A stretch of DNA of 64,000 nucleotides from Verrucomicrobiales bacterium (GCA_024233305.1 JACKPV010000024.1:1-64000); one strand, 5' to 3'. Shown: positions 27,547-37,020, counted from the stretch's first letter. The notes: generated by a model from the sequence alone, not told the origin. Program-made: numbers and translations.

Positions 27547-29373
27547 ATGGCGGCAGCGCGGCACATCCTGGGCATCTCCGCGTTCTACCATGACGCGGCG
27601 GCGGCGCTGATCTCGGACGGGCGGATCGTGGCGGCGGCGCAGGAGGAGCGGTTTTCACGACGCAAGAACGACGAGCGGTTCCCGGAACAGGCGATCCGTT
27701 TCTGTCTGCAACAGGCGGGAGTGACGGCGGCGGACCTCGAGGCGGTGGTCTTCTACGACAAGCCGATCACCAAGTTCGCCCGCATGCTCGAGACGTACCT
27801 CGCCGTGGCGCCCGGCGGGTGGTTGACCTTTCCGCGGGTGCTGCCGGGCTGGTTGAGCGAAAAGCTGGACCTGCGGGGCACCATCCGTGCCGAACTGCCC
27901 GGCCTGACCGCGGGTTGTCCGATCCTCTTCACCGAACATCACCAGGCCCACGCCGCCAGCGCCTTCCTACCCTCGCCCTTCGAGGAATCCGCCATCCTCA
28001 CCATCGACGGCGTCGGTGAATGGGCCACCACCACCATCGGCGTGGGCCGCGGACACGAGGTGACGTTGCTGAAGGAAATCCGGTTCCCGCACTCGCTCGG
28101 CCTGCTCTATTCCGCCTTCACCGCCTATTGCGGTTTCCGCATCAACTCGGGCGAATACAAGCTGATGGGCCTGGCCCCGTACGGCGAACCGCGCTACGCC
28201 GACGCGATCCGGCGCGAGTTGATCGACGTGAAGGAGGACGGTTCGTTCTGGCTGAACCTGGACTATTTCCGGTTCCTGCGCGGATTCACCATGACGAACG
28301 AGCGTTTCCACCGCCTGTTCGACGGGCCGCCGCGCGCCCCCGAAACGCCCGTGGAACAGCGGCACATGGACGTGGCACGTTCCGTTCAGGAGGTGACCGA
28401 GGAAGTCATGCTGCGCCTCGCCCGGCAGGCGCGGGAGGCAACCGGACTGGGCAACCTCTGTCTCGCGGGCGGCGTGGCGCTGAACTGCGTCGGCAACGGA
28501 CGGATTCTGCGGACCGGCTGGTTCGACCGCTTGTGGATCCAACCCGCGGCGGGCGATGCCGGCGGGGCGCTCGGAGCGGCGCTGGCCGCCTGGCACCTGC
28601 ACTTCAAGCAACCGCGCTTTCGCGCCGCCGATCATCCCGACGCCATGCAGGGGGCATTCCTGGGACCCGAATTCCCCGACGCGGATATCGCCGCGACCCT
28701 CGACGGGCACGGAGCCGTTTATGAACGGTTGGGACGGGAGGCGATGCTCGAGCGCGTCGTTGAGCTCCTCGCGCAGGGGAAAGTGGTCGGCTGGTTCCAG
28801 GGCCGCATGGAGTTCGGTCCGCGGGCGTTGGGCAACCGCTCGATCCTCGGCGATCCGCGGTCGCCCGCCATGCAGTCCGTGATGAATCTGAAGGTCAAGT
28901 TCCGCGAGTCGTTCCGGCCCTTCGCCCCGGCGGTGCGGGTCGAGCGGGCGGGGGATTACTTCGACCTGAATACCGAATCCCCCTACATGCTGCTGGTGGC
29001 GCCCGTGCGGGAAGCGTGGCGCCGCCCGCCACCCGCCGGTTTGCGCGGGCTCGATCGGCTCAAGGCGGAGCGATCCGCGCTACCGGCCGTCACGCACGTG
29101 GACTATTCGGCCCGGGTCCAAACAGTCGATCCCGGACGGAATCCGCTGTTCCACGCCCTGCTCACCCGCTGGGAACAGGTCACGGGCTGCGCCGTGCTCG
29201 TAAACACCTCGTTCAACGTGCGCGGCGAACCGGTCGTCTGCTCGCCGGACGACGCCTACCGCTGCTTCGTGAACACGGAAATGGACTTCTTGGCGATGGG
29301 CGGCCTGCTGCTCGATCGCACCCGGCAACCGCAGCAATCCGTGCCGCGCAAGGTGGCGCTGATTCCCGACTGA
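27547..29373 (+). CDS. NodU/CmcH-family carbamoyltransferase
   Basis: The 608-residue enzyme should transfer a carbamoyl group from carbamoyl phosphate, through a carbamoyl-adenylate, to a hydroxyl group on a sugar or natural product. Visible family blocks are GISAFYHDAAAALI at the start, AAAQEERFSRRK, TEHHQAHAASAF (metal/active-site histidines), TIDGVGEWAT, and in the C-terminal domain GRMEFGPRALGNRSILGDPR and VLVNTSFNVRGEP. Length is normal. It is flanked by DUF5989 and SxtJ genes with gaps of 3 and 8 bp. The acceptor is not evident; cell-surface glycan is a reasonable guess. Confidence 0.92.
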   Translation: MAAARHILGISAFYHDAAAALISDGRIVAAAQEERFSRRKNDERFPEQAIRFCLQQAGVTAADLEAVVFYDKPITKFARMLETYLAVAPGGWLTFPRVLPGWLSEKLDLRGTIRAELPGLTAGCPILFTEHHQAHAASAFLPSPFEESAILTIDGVGEWATTTIGVGRGHEVTLLKEIRFPHSLGLLYSAFTAYCGFRINSGEYKLMGLAPYGEPRYADAIRRELIDVKEDGSFWLNLDYFRFLRGFTMTNERFHRLFDGPPRAPETPVEQRHMDVARSVQEVTEEVMLRLARQAREATGLGNLCLAGGVALNCVGNGRILRTGWFDRLWIQPAAGDAGGALGAALAAWHLHFKQPRFRAADHPDAMQGAFLGPEFPDADIAATLDGHGAVYERLGREAMLERVVELLAQGKVVGWFQGRMEFGPRALGNRSILGDPRSPAMQSVMNLKVKFRESFRPFAPAVRVERAGDYFDLNTESPYMLLVAPVREAWRRPPPAGLRGLDRLKAERSALPAVTHVDYSARVQTVDPGRNPLFHALLTRWEQVTGCAVLVNTSFNVRGEPVVCSPDDAYRCFVNTEMDFLAMGGLLLDRTRQPQQSVPRKVALIPD

Positions 29374-29381
29374 CGCGCGTC

Positions 29382-29783
29382 ATGAAGGTCCGCTTCAAGG
29401 AAGATCCCCGCGAATGGCGCAAGTTCACCCTGAGCTTCGGCGGCGCGCCGCTGGTCCTGGGCGGTTTACTCTGGTGGCGCGGGGTGATCGGCGCGAACGG
29501 CTGGCTCACCATCCTCGCGACGGTCGCGCTCTTCGAGCTCATCCTGCTGCCGTCGCCGCGATGGTGCCGGGCTTTCTACCGCGGGGGACTCTCGGTGGGC
29601 GCCCGCGTCGGCAACGTCATGGGACAGGTGCTGCTCACCGGGATCTTCTTCCTGGTCCTGACGCCCGTGGGTTGGTTGCTGCGGCTGGGCGGCAAGGACC
29701 TGCTCCACCTCAAGCGACGCGCCAACGTCGAGAGCCACTGGCACCCCCCACGCAAGAACGGCGGGATGGAGCGGATGTTCTGA
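29382..29783 (+). CDS. SxtJ family membrane protein
   Basis: The 133-residue protein begins MKVRFKEDPREWRKFTLSFG, has three to four hydrophobic segments and ends in a Lys/Arg/Asn-rich tail near VESHWHPPRKNGGMERMF. This matches the SxtJ family, named from saxitoxin clusters but found mostly beside carbamoyltransferases of unrelated bacteria. Function is unknown. Its TGA stop is the first bases of repeat copy C. Confidence 0.8.
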   Translation: MKVRFKEDPREWRKFTLSFGGAPLVLGGLLWWRGVIGANGWLTILATVALFELILLPSPRWCRAFYRGGLSVGARVGNVMGQVLLTGIFFLVLTPVGWLLRLGGKDLLHLKRRANVESHWHPPRKNGGMERMF

Positions 29784-29899
29784 GCCGTGGGCATTCAGTA
29801 ATTCGCGGCCGCCGACTTGCAGCGGGCCCGTGATTCAGCGGGGCTACGGACGCCGCCCGCGACGCGTCACCGGAACGTGATTGCCGGTGGGGCCGGCGG
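29781..29899. repeat. Dispersed palindromic element, copy C (partial)
   Basis: The segment TGAGCCGTGGGCATTCAGTA and the following blocks (GCCGCCGAC, GTGATTCAGC, CGTCACCGGAACGTGATTGC) align with the left two thirds of copies A and B. It starts exactly at the SxtJ stop codon. The rest of the gap to 30025 shows nothing else. Confidence 0.6.
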
Positions 29900-30025
29900 A
29901 ACGAAGTTCGCGCTCCATTCCCCCACCCGCCGCGCACTCGGGACAAGCCGGGGTGCGCCCGCGGCGAGGCAGGCGAGGGGAATTTGCTTGTTCGGAACCG
30001 CGCGCTGCCTGGAAGATCGCCGCTC

Positions 30026-31051
30026 ATGAATACTCACTTCTCCGTGCATCACCGGATTTCCGTGGCGTTGGGAACGCTCTTGCTTTCGGCGGCTGCCAAC
30101 ACCGCGGACGTGAACGAGGCCTTTCTCGGCCGTTGGGCGTTGACCATTCCCGGCGGCGGCGCCGGCTGGCTGGAAATCACGAAGGAAAACGGCTATTTCG
30201 ACGGCTCGATCCTGTGGGGCGGCGGGAGCGTCGTGCCGGTGTCGAGCGTCTTCTTCAGCGACGGCCAGCTCAACGTCACCCGGACCCGCGAGGTGAAGCG
30301 CAAGAACGACGACGGCAAGGTGGTCCGCACCCAGGAATTCACCGATCTGGTCCTGGCCAGCGTCTGGGGCGATTCCCTCGAACTCACGCTGTTCTCGCCC
30401 CGCGAGAACGGGCAGGGAATCGGGCGGTCCGAGTTCACCGGCAAGCGCATCCCCGCCCTCCCGCCGGCGCCGGATCTTTCGCGCGTGCGCTTCGGCGCCC
30501 CCGTGGCGTTGTTCAACGGCGAGGATCTCAGCGGATGGCAGCCCACCAGCGCACGGCAGGCAAGCGGCTGGATGGTCGAGGACGGCATGCTGCGCAACAA
30601 GGCCGTGCAGGAGGAAGGCAAACCGCATCGCAGCTACACCAACCTGCGCACCGAAGGCGAGTTCGAGGATTTCAACCTGACCCTCGAAGTCCGCGTGCCG
30701 AAGAACGGCAACAGCGGCATCTACCTGCGCGGCATTTACGAAGTGCAGGTCGCCGACACCTACGGCAAGCCGCTCGATTCCCATAACATGGGCGGGGTTT
30801 ACAGCCGCATCACCCCGACGGTGAGCGCCGAGAAGCCCGCGGGGGAATGGCAGACCTACGACATCACTTTGGTCGACCGCCACGTGACGGTGATTCTCAA
30901 CGGGCGCAAGATCATCGACAACCAGCCGTTGATGGGCTGCACCGGCGGCGCCCTGTGGTCGGATGAATTCCGCCCCGGCCCGATTTATCTCCAGGGCGAC
31001 CACACCAGCGTGGACTACCGAAACATCCAGCTGCGCCCCGTCCTCAAGTAG
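30026..31051 (+). CDS. Exported DUF1080 protein (3-keto-disaccharide hydrolase-like)
   Basis: The 341-residue product starts at the ATG at 30026 with a signal peptide ending near LLLSAAANTAD. Residues to ~150 form a beta-rich domain (FLGRWALTIPGGGAGWLEI); the C-terminal ~190 residues are a DUF1080 jelly-roll (ALFNGEDLSGWQPT ... GNSGIYLRGIYEVQVAD ... YLQGDHTSVDYRNIQLRPV). Some DUF1080 proteins hydrolyse 3-keto-glycosides, working with Gfo/Idh/MocA dehydrogenases such as the one at 25478. Whether this one does is an inference from family and neighbourhood. Confidence 0.88.
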   Translation: MNTHFSVHHRISVALGTLLLSAAANTADVNEAFLGRWALTIPGGGAGWLEITKENGYFDGSILWGGGSVVPVSSVFFSDGQLNVTRTREVKRKNDDGKVVRTQEFTDLVLASVWGDSLELTLFSPRENGQGIGRSEFTGKRIPALPPAPDLSRVRFGAPVALFNGEDLSGWQPTSARQASGWMVEDGMLRNKAVQEEGKPHRSYTNLRTEGEFEDFNLTLEVRVPKNGNSGIYLRGIYEVQVADTYGKPLDSHNMGGVYSRITPTVSAEKPAGEWQTYDITLVDRHVTVILNGRKIIDNQPLMGCTGGALWSDEFRPGPIYLQGDHTSVDYRNIQLRPVLK

Positions 31052-31426
31052 GCGTTTGCCCAAGGGGCGGCGCGGCCACCCCAATCCCCAGGGCCCATCA
31101 GCCCAAGGCAGAGCGAGAAACGAGCGCCGCCTTGGGCTGTTTTGTGACGGACCTTCGGCCCGGAACCCCGGCCGGGAATGGCCCGCATACGGATCCGCCG
31201 GCTCCGCAACCGCGGGCGAGGATCCTGGAACAAGCCAGAGGTCACGGGCTGCCCCTCAACCTGTCAATCCCCCCAAGCCCCAGGGCCAACGGCCCGAAAC
31301 ACACCAGCCCAGGGCGGAGCGAGACACGAGCGCCGCCCTGGGTCACGGCCACCGTACGCCAACGCCCTGAAGGGGCGGCACAATTCACCCGAACGCCACC
31401 CGCGACAATGCGCGACGGCGTGGGCA
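31052..31426. repeat. Two tandem palindromic repeats between DUF1080 gene and pgi
   Basis: The convergent gap holds two related hairpin units. Unit 1: AGCCCAAGGC (31100-31109) pairs with GCCTTGGGCT (31129-31138). Unit 2: CCCAGGGCGG (31308-31317) pairs with CCGCCCTGGG (31333-31342). Both centres read GAGCGAGA(A/C)ACGAGCG. Unit 2 is followed by GAAGGGGCGGCA. Similar 'CCCAGGG ... CCCTGGG' palindromes are frequent in PVC-group genomes. They may also act as transcription barriers between the converging genes. Confidence 0.7.
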
Positions 31427-33067
31427 TCATCCCGCCGTGTAAACCGAGTCCTGCGGCCCGTTGCCACCGACTTTCTTCACGCCCCGGCCCGGGTTGTGGC
31501 ACAGGTGTTCGCAAATCTTGTAGACCGTTTCCGCCGCTTCCGGCGTCCCGAGGGCCGCGGCGATGGCATCCGGCCCCATCCCCTGCCCCGTCGAACCGCC
31601 GCTACCCCGGCCCAGCAGCGCCACCACTTTCGTCTGCAATTCGAGCACCTGCGTGGCCGCCTTCTTGCCCGCCTCGACGCCGGGTTGGTGGTAGGCATTG
31701 ATGTTCACCAGGCTCGCGTAAAAACCGACCGCCCGCTCGAACAGCGCGATCAGCACCCCCACCGTGAAGGGCGACACCTCGTCGATGGTCAGGGTAAGGC
31801 TCTCGCGCCCTTTCTCGAACAGCGCCTCGCGCGTGCCCAGCAGGAAGCCGCTCAGGTAGTCGCCGCTGGTAATCCCCGTTCCCTGCTCGACTTCCATCGA
31901 TGGGCCCACGCGATCCCGCAGCACCTCGATGAACGTCACGAAGAAGTTCGCCAACCCTTCGCGCAACTGCTGGACGTACGCGTGTTGATCGGTCGACCCT
32001 TTGTTGCCGTAGACCGCGATACCTTGGTTCACCGTCCTGCCGTCCCGATCCAGTTCCTTCCCCAACGACTCCATCACCAACTGCTGAAGGTAACGGGAGA
32101 AGAGTTCGAGGCGGTCCTTGTAGGGGATCACCACCATGTCCTTGGCGCCGCGTCCACCGCCGATATGACGCCACATCAGGGCCAGCAACATCGAGGGATT
32201 CCGGTCAGCGGGAGCCGAGCGCGTGACGTCGTCGCAGGCGGCGGCCCCGGCCAGCAACTGGTCGATGGCATACCCCTGCAACGCGGCCGGCAACAGGCCG
32301 ACCGCCGCGGTCTCGCTGGTGCGTCCGCCGACCCAGGACCACATGGGAAAGCGCTTCAGCCAGCCGTTTTCGACGGCGAGTTTGTCCAGCGCGCTCCCTT
32401 CCTGCGTGATCGCGACAACGTGCTTCGCAAACGGGACGCCGGCGGCGTCATAGGCGGCCTCCGCCTCCTTCATGCCGTTGGCCGTTTCCTTCGTCCCGCC
32501 GGACTTCGAGATCACCACGCACAGCGTCCGGCCGAGTTGACCTTCGAGCCGGGCCAGCACGCGGTCCATGCCGTCGGGATCGGTGTTGTCGAAAAAGTGG
32601 GCCTCCAGTTTGTCGGTCCGCGGGTGGCCGAGGGCCTGGGTGACGAATTGTGGTCCGAGCGCGGACCCGCCGATACCGATCACGAGCAAGTGGCGGAAGG
32701 GCCCCGCGGTCCCCTGCTCCCCGCCCGAATGCACGGCGGCGGCGAAGTCCTTGATCTGTTGGAGGCAGTCCCGGATGGCAGCGGCCTTGGCGGCGTCGGG
32801 TTCGCGCTGTTCCGTGCGGGCCAGGCCGGGATTCCGCAGCCAGTAGTGCCCCACCTGCCGCTGTTCGTCCTGGTTGGCGATCACGCCCTCCTCCAGGGCT
32901 TTCATCTCGGCGAAGGCCCTCGCGATCAGGGGCGCGTTCGCGGTGAAGAGGTCAGCGGGGAAATCCACCCGGCTCAGATCCATCGACAGTTTCAGGTCCG
33001 GAAACTGGCGGTGCCACTCCCGGAATCGGTCCCACAATCGCGCTTTGTCACTCGGGTTCATGCTCAT
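31427..33067 (-). CDS. pgi: Glucose-6-phosphate isomerase
   Basis: This cytoplasmic glycolytic enzyme interconverts glucose 6-phosphate and fructose 6-phosphate. The 546-residue protein has the PGI blocks LLVIGIGGSALGPQFV (phosphate-binding loop), VVISKSGGTKETANGM, WSWVGGRTSETAAVGLLP, GNKGSTDQHAYVQQLREG and the C-terminal NINAYHQPGVEAGKK. The variant with a GKK-type C-terminus is the form common in several non-proteobacterial phyla. It is a single gene; the next ATG inside (MNPSDK, 33061) is a possible alternative start. Confidence 0.95.
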   Translation of the reverse strand: MSMNPSDKARLWDRFREWHRQFPDLKLSMDLSRVDFPADLFTANAPLIARAFAEMKALEEGVIANQDEQRQVGHYWLRNPGLARTEQREPDAAKAAAIRDCLQQIKDFAAAVHSGGEQGTAGPFRHLLVIGIGGSALGPQFVTQALGHPRTDKLEAHFFDNTDPDGMDRVLARLEGQLGRTLCVVISKSGGTKETANGMKEAEAAYDAAGVPFAKHVVAITQEGSALDKLAVENGWLKRFPMWSWVGGRTSETAAVGLLPAALQGYAIDQLLAGAAACDDVTRSAPADRNPSMLLALMWRHIGGGRGAKDMVVIPYKDRLELFSRYLQQLVMESLGKELDRDGRTVNQGIAVYGNKGSTDQHAYVQQLREGLANFFVTFIEVLRDRVGPSMEVEQGTGITSGDYLSGFLLGTREALFEKGRESLTLTIDEVSPFTVGVLIALFERAVGFYASLVNINAYHQPGVEAGKKAATQVLELQTKVVALLGRGSGGSTGQGMGPDAIAAALGTPEAAETVYKICEHLCHNPGRGVKKVGGNGPQDSVYTAG

Positions 33068-33439
33068 GGCTCAATCGGTCCCGCCGATGGGACCAGAGGC
33101 GGCAACCGGAGGCAAGCGGAGAGCCCGGGGATTCACTGGCTTCGGGTGTCAAAAAAGCCGCGTGCGCCAGGTGAACGGGCTGGGGATCACAGCCTCGCAC
33201 CCCGTCAAATCATCGTGGCACTTGGAGGAGTTCCTGGAGGACGAACCCTGGGCCGCCTCAATTCAGGCAAGGACCTCCAGGGACGCGAAGGGCCATCAAG
33301 CATGGGGCTTCCCGGCCTTCGTCCGGGCTCACCTCCACTCCCTGCGTCGCGATCCTCCCGGCGACGGTCTGCCTTCCCTGCGGGCTCCGTCCGTTTCGAT
33401 GTCTTTTGCGTCCAGTCGGGATTGCGGACCGGACACCGC
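33068..33439. other. Gap between pgi and lolD, nothing recognised
   Basis: About 370 bp upstream of pgi and downstream of lolD on the minus strand. It should contain the pgi promoter, but I see no confident -35/-10 pair, hairpin or coding region. Confidence 0.5.
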
Positions 33440-34144
33440 TCAGGCAACGGCGTCGGGGGCGATGCGACCGTCGACGAGGTCGATGGCCTTGGGCGCGCAC
33501 GTGGCGACGTGCAGGTCGTGGGTGGCGATCAGGAGGGTCATGCCGCTCTCGGCGTGCAACCGGCGCAGCAACCCGATGATTTCCTCGCCGGTATGCGAGT
33601 CGAGGTTGCCGGTCGGCTCATCGGCCAGGAGCAGCACCGGGTCGTTGATGAGGGCGCGGGCGATGGCCACGCGTTGTTGTTCGCCGCCCGACAGTTCCCG
33701 CGGACGGTGGTCCAGACGATGTCCGAGCCCCACCCGTTCCAGCAATTCCCTCGCCCGTCCGGCGGCCGCGGCGGCCGGCGCCCGCGCCAGCCGGGCCGGA
33801 AGGCAGACATTCTCGACGGCATCCAGTTCGGGCAGCAAGTGGTAGGCCTGGAAGACAAAGCCGACGCGCGAGTTGCGGAAGCGGGCCAACCGGCGCGCGG
33901 AAAGCCGCGACAGGTTCTGTCCGTCGAACTCGACCGTGCCCGCGGTGGGCGAATCGAGCCCCCCCAGCAGATGCAGCAGCGTGCTCTTCCCGGCTCCCGA
34001 AGCGCCGCGCAAAGCGAGGAATGCCCCGGCTTCGATGTCGAGGTCGATACCCTGCAACACTTCGATCGCGCGGCGGCCCAACGCGTAGGTCTTGCGCACG
34101 CCGCGCACGGAGAGCAACGGCTTTGGAGGTTCCGTTTCACTCAT
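33440..34144 (-). CDS. lolD: LolD-type ABC transporter ATPase
   Basis: The 234-residue protein starts at the ATG at 34144 (MSETEPPKPLL), which overlaps the stop of the permease gene by 8 bp; an upstream in-frame ATG adds 12 residues of no clear character. It has Walker A GASGAGKSTLLHLLGGLD, the LSGGEQQRVAIARAL signature, Walker B LLLADEPTGNLD and the H-loop TLLIATHDLH. This is the MacB/LolD subgroup. With the LolC/E-type permease it should extract lipoproteins from the inner membrane for delivery to the outer membrane. Confidence 0.92.
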   Translation of the reverse strand: MSETEPPKPLLSVRGVRKTYALGRRAIEVLQGIDLDIEAGAFLALRGASGAGKSTLLHLLGGLDSPTAGTVEFDGQNLSRLSARRLARFRNSRVGFVFQAYHLLPELDAVENVCLPARLARAPAAAAAGRARELLERVGLGHRLDHRPRELSGGEQQRVAIARALINDPVLLLADEPTGNLDSHTGEEIIGLLRRLHAESGMTLLIATHDLHVATCAPKAIDLVDGRIAPDAVA

Positions 34145-35408
34145 GGCGCAGGGCGTCGACGGGTTGCAGCCGGCTGGCATTCCAGGCCGGGATGAGTCCG
34201 GCGAGGAGGCAGATGAACAGGGAACCGCCCGCGATGATGGCGATGTCCCCGGGCACGATCATCGCCGGCAGTTCGCGGAACATGTAGATGTCCGCCGGGA
34301 ACAACTCGATCCCGGTCAGGTCCCGCATAAAGAAAAGGAAGTCGTTCCGGTAAATCACCGCGAGGAAGCCCAGTCCGAAACCGGCCGCGACCCCGAGCAC
34401 GCCCACCACGAGGCTCTGGCTGAGGAAGAGCCAGAGGATCTGCCCGCTGGTCGCACCGAGCGCCTTGAGGGTGCCGATCTCGCGGGTCTTCTGGACGACG
34501 AACGTGATCAGCGCGCTGCAGATCCCGAACGCCGCGACGATGGTGATGAAGAACAACAGATAAAACATCATGTTCTTCTCGACCACCAACGCCTCGAGCA
34601 GCGGCTTGTTTTCGTCCATCCAGGTGCGGATCCGGTACTGCGGCCCCAACGCGGCCATCAGTTCCCGCCGCGCCGCGACGGCCTGCTCGGGGTCGTGCAA
34701 CGCGACGATCAGCCCATGCACCGAATTGGACAGCGCGTAGAGGTCCTGGGCGTTCGGCAGCGAGCAGATCAGGTAGGCCATGTCGAACTCCTGGAAACCG
34801 ACGTCGAAGATCCCGTTGATGCGGAAGTCATCCGCCAGCGGCGCCTCCTCCGAGCCTTCCCGCCGGCTGGTGTCCATTTCCTCGAATTGGCGCACCGAGT
34901 AGATCGCCAGACGATCCCCGACGCTCACGTCCAGCCGCGCCGCCAGTTCGCTGCCCAGAAGGACCGAATAACCCCGGAGTTCGTTGGTCCCCAGAATGAC
35001 GCTCTCGAGCAGGGTGCTGACCTCCGGCTCGAAACGGGAATCGACGCCCCGCACCAGCGGCACCAGGTAGCGCGGGCTGCCATACCTCGGCTGGGTCTTT
35101 ACCATCACCTGTCCCTCGACGTAGGGCGCCACGGCCTTGACCAGGCGGTTCGTGGCCACGCGCGCCATCAAGGACTCGTATTCCCGCAGGGTGCTGTCCG
35201 TTCGCTCGATCCGGACGTGGGCACTGAAGCCGACGAGCTTGTCCCGCAGCTTGCGGTCGAAGCCGGTCATCACCGAGATCACGATGATGAGCACGGCCAC
35301 CCCGAGCATGACCCCGATGATCGAGATGAGCGTGATGACCGACACGAACGTGCGCTTGGGACGCAGGTACCGGAGGGCCAGCATCAGCTCGAAAGGCAGT
35401 CGCGACAT
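34137..35408 (-). CDS. LolC/LolE-type lipoprotein-releasing permease
   Basis: The 423-residue protein starts at the ATG at 35408 (MSRLPFELMLALRYLRPKRT), the conserved beginning of this family. It has one N-terminal membrane helix (FVSVITLISIIGVMLGVAVLIIVISV), a large periplasmic domain, and three C-terminal helices with the FtsX-type motif VQKTREIGTLKALGAT before the third. Only one permease gene is present, so the transporter is probably a LolF-like homodimer with the adjacent LolD. The stop overlaps lolD, indicating one operon. Confidence 0.92.
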   Translation of the reverse strand: MSRLPFELMLALRYLRPKRTFVSVITLISIIGVMLGVAVLIIVISVMTGFDRKLRDKLVGFSAHVRIERTDSTLREYESLMARVATNRLVKAVAPYVEGQVMVKTQPRYGSPRYLVPLVRGVDSRFEPEVSTLLESVILGTNELRGYSVLLGSELAARLDVSVGDRLAIYSVRQFEEMDTSRREGSEEAPLADDFRINGIFDVGFQEFDMAYLICSLPNAQDLYALSNSVHGLIVALHDPEQAVAARRELMAALGPQYRIRTWMDENKPLLEALVVEKNMMFYLLFFITIVAAFGICSALITFVVQKTREIGTLKALGATSGQILWLFLSQSLVVGVLGVAAGFGLGFLAVIYRNDFLFFMRDLTGIELFPADIYMFRELPAMIVPGDIAIIAGGSLFICLLAGLIPAWNASRLQPVDALRHE

Positions 35409-35506
35409 GCGCGCGCAGGCTAGTGGGGCCGGCTGCTCCGTGTCAAACTCCGTGCCGGCCCGATGGCTGAGACGCAGGGTGCGCCCGCCACGACGGATCG
35501 GCGGGC

Positions 35507-36877
35507 TCAACGACGGCGCCCGCCAAGGAACGGCTTGATCCGCTCGAGGACGCGACCGTACGGCGGGAGCACCCCGAAGAAATCGAACCGCGGGCTCCGA
35601 CGCATGACACTCCGCTCGTGAGTGAAGGTGTCGAAGCCGTGCTTGCCGTGGTAGCGCCCCATACCGCTGTCCCCCACCCCGCCAAAGGGCAGCGCCAACG
35701 GCGTGAGGTGCAACATCGTGTCGTTCAGACAAACGCCCCCCGAGGGAACCTCGCGCACACAACGCTCCCGAAACGCGTCGTTGGTCGAGAAGACGTAGAG
35801 CGCGAGCGGCGCCGGTCGGCGCCGGATTTCCGCCAGCACATACCCGATGTCGTCGTAGGCCAGGCAGGGCAGGATCGGGCCGAAGATCTCCTCCTGCATC
35901 AAGCGCTCCGTCCACGCCGGGTTGCGGACCAGCGTCGGGGCAAAAAAACGGCGGGCGCGATCATGCTCCCCAACGCTCTCTGCGCCCCGGGGCAACAACG
36001 CCGTCAACCGGTCGAAGTGCCGGGCGCTCACGATTCGCGCGTAGTCCGGGCTCCCGCGGGGATTCGCGCCGTAAAACCCGCGGATCGTCCGGAGCAGGCG
36101 GTCGCAAAACGGCGCGAGCAACGCCTGCGGCACGCAGACAAAATCGGGCGCCACGCACGTCTGGCCGGCGTTGAAGAACTTCCCGCGCGCAATCCGCCGC
36201 ACGGCCACGTCGAGATCGACGCTGCCGTCGACGAGGCACGGACTCTTGCCGCCGAGTTCGAGCGTGACGGGGACAAGGCGGTCCGCGCAGGCGCGCATGA
36301 CCTCCCGGCCGATGGCGGTGCTGCCGGTGTAGAAGACGTAATCGAAGGGTTCGGCGAGCAACCCTTGCGCCACGGCGGCGTCGCCCTCCAGCACGGTCAC
36401 GTGGCGTGGATCGAAGCACTCAAGGACGAACCGGGCGAGGAAGGCGGACGTGGCCGGGGCCAGTTCGGAGGGTTTGACCACGACACAATTGCCCGCCGCC
36501 ACGGCCGACACGAGCGGGCCCATCACCAGTTGGAACGGGTAGTTCCAGGGCCCGAGAATGAGCACCTGACCGTAGGGTTCGGGGCGGATTTCGCAGCGGG
36601 ATGGCAGGCTGAAGACACTGGGGCGCACCCGCCGCGGCCGGGTCCATCGCCGCAAATGCTTGAGGGCGAACCGGGCTTCCTGGCGGGTGAAATACACCTC
36701 GCTGACGTAGGCCTCAAGAGAGGGCTTTCCCACGTCCTCGTCAAGCGCGGCCAACAGGGCGTCTTCACGCGCCGCAAGCCGCGCGATGAGCCGCTGCAAC
36801 GCGCCCCGCCGGTAGCCCACGTCCCGCGTGACGCCGGTGGCGAAGAACTCCTTTTGCGCTTGGATAGCCGGGTGCAT
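35507..36877 (-). CDS. Aldehyde dehydrogenase, probable carotenoid-aldehyde type
   Basis: The 456-residue protein belongs to the class 3-like aldehyde dehydrogenases: GPWNYPFQLVMGPL, KPSELAPAT, FYTGSTAIGREVM (NAD site), VTLELGGKSPCLV with the general-base glutamate, and FFNAGQTCVAPDFV with the catalytic cysteine. A C-terminal FGVLPPYG region would allow membrane contact. It is divergent from the carotenoid genes that start 143 bp away. In staphyloxanthin-type pathways such an enzyme (AldH/CrtNc) oxidises the terminal aldehyde made by CrtP; that role is inferred here from context. Confidence 0.85.
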   Translation of the reverse strand: MHPAIQAQKEFFATGVTRDVGYRRGALQRLIARLAAREDALLAALDEDVGKPSLEAYVSEVYFTRQEARFALKHLRRWTRPRRVRPSVFSLPSRCEIRPEPYGQVLILGPWNYPFQLVMGPLVSAVAAGNCVVVKPSELAPATSAFLARFVLECFDPRHVTVLEGDAAVAQGLLAEPFDYVFYTGSTAIGREVMRACADRLVPVTLELGGKSPCLVDGSVDLDVAVRRIARGKFFNAGQTCVAPDFVCVPQALLAPFCDRLLRTIRGFYGANPRGSPDYARIVSARHFDRLTALLPRGAESVGEHDRARRFFAPTLVRNPAWTERLMQEEIFGPILPCLAYDDIGYVLAEIRRRPAPLALYVFSTNDAFRERCVREVPSGGVCLNDTMLHLTPLALPFGGVGDSGMGRYHGKHGFDTFTHERSVMRRSPRFDFFGVLPPYGRVLERIKPFLGGRRR

Positions 36878-37020
36878 TCCTGTTTTCCTAAGCGAGGCAC
36901 AGGGTCGCCGAAAAGGCGAGCCCGGAATCCCGGCTCACCCGGCCCCCACCCGACGGATCAAGGGCAACCGACCGCCGCCACAACGGCGCGCGTCTACCAA
37001 TCGCAACGGATCAGCAAGCC

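Noticed and set aside
33068..33439. Possible coding fragment on the plus strand (LEEFLEDEPWAASIQ)
   Set aside because: Looks somewhat protein-like, but has no start, no recognised family and a context of overlapping GC-rich frames.
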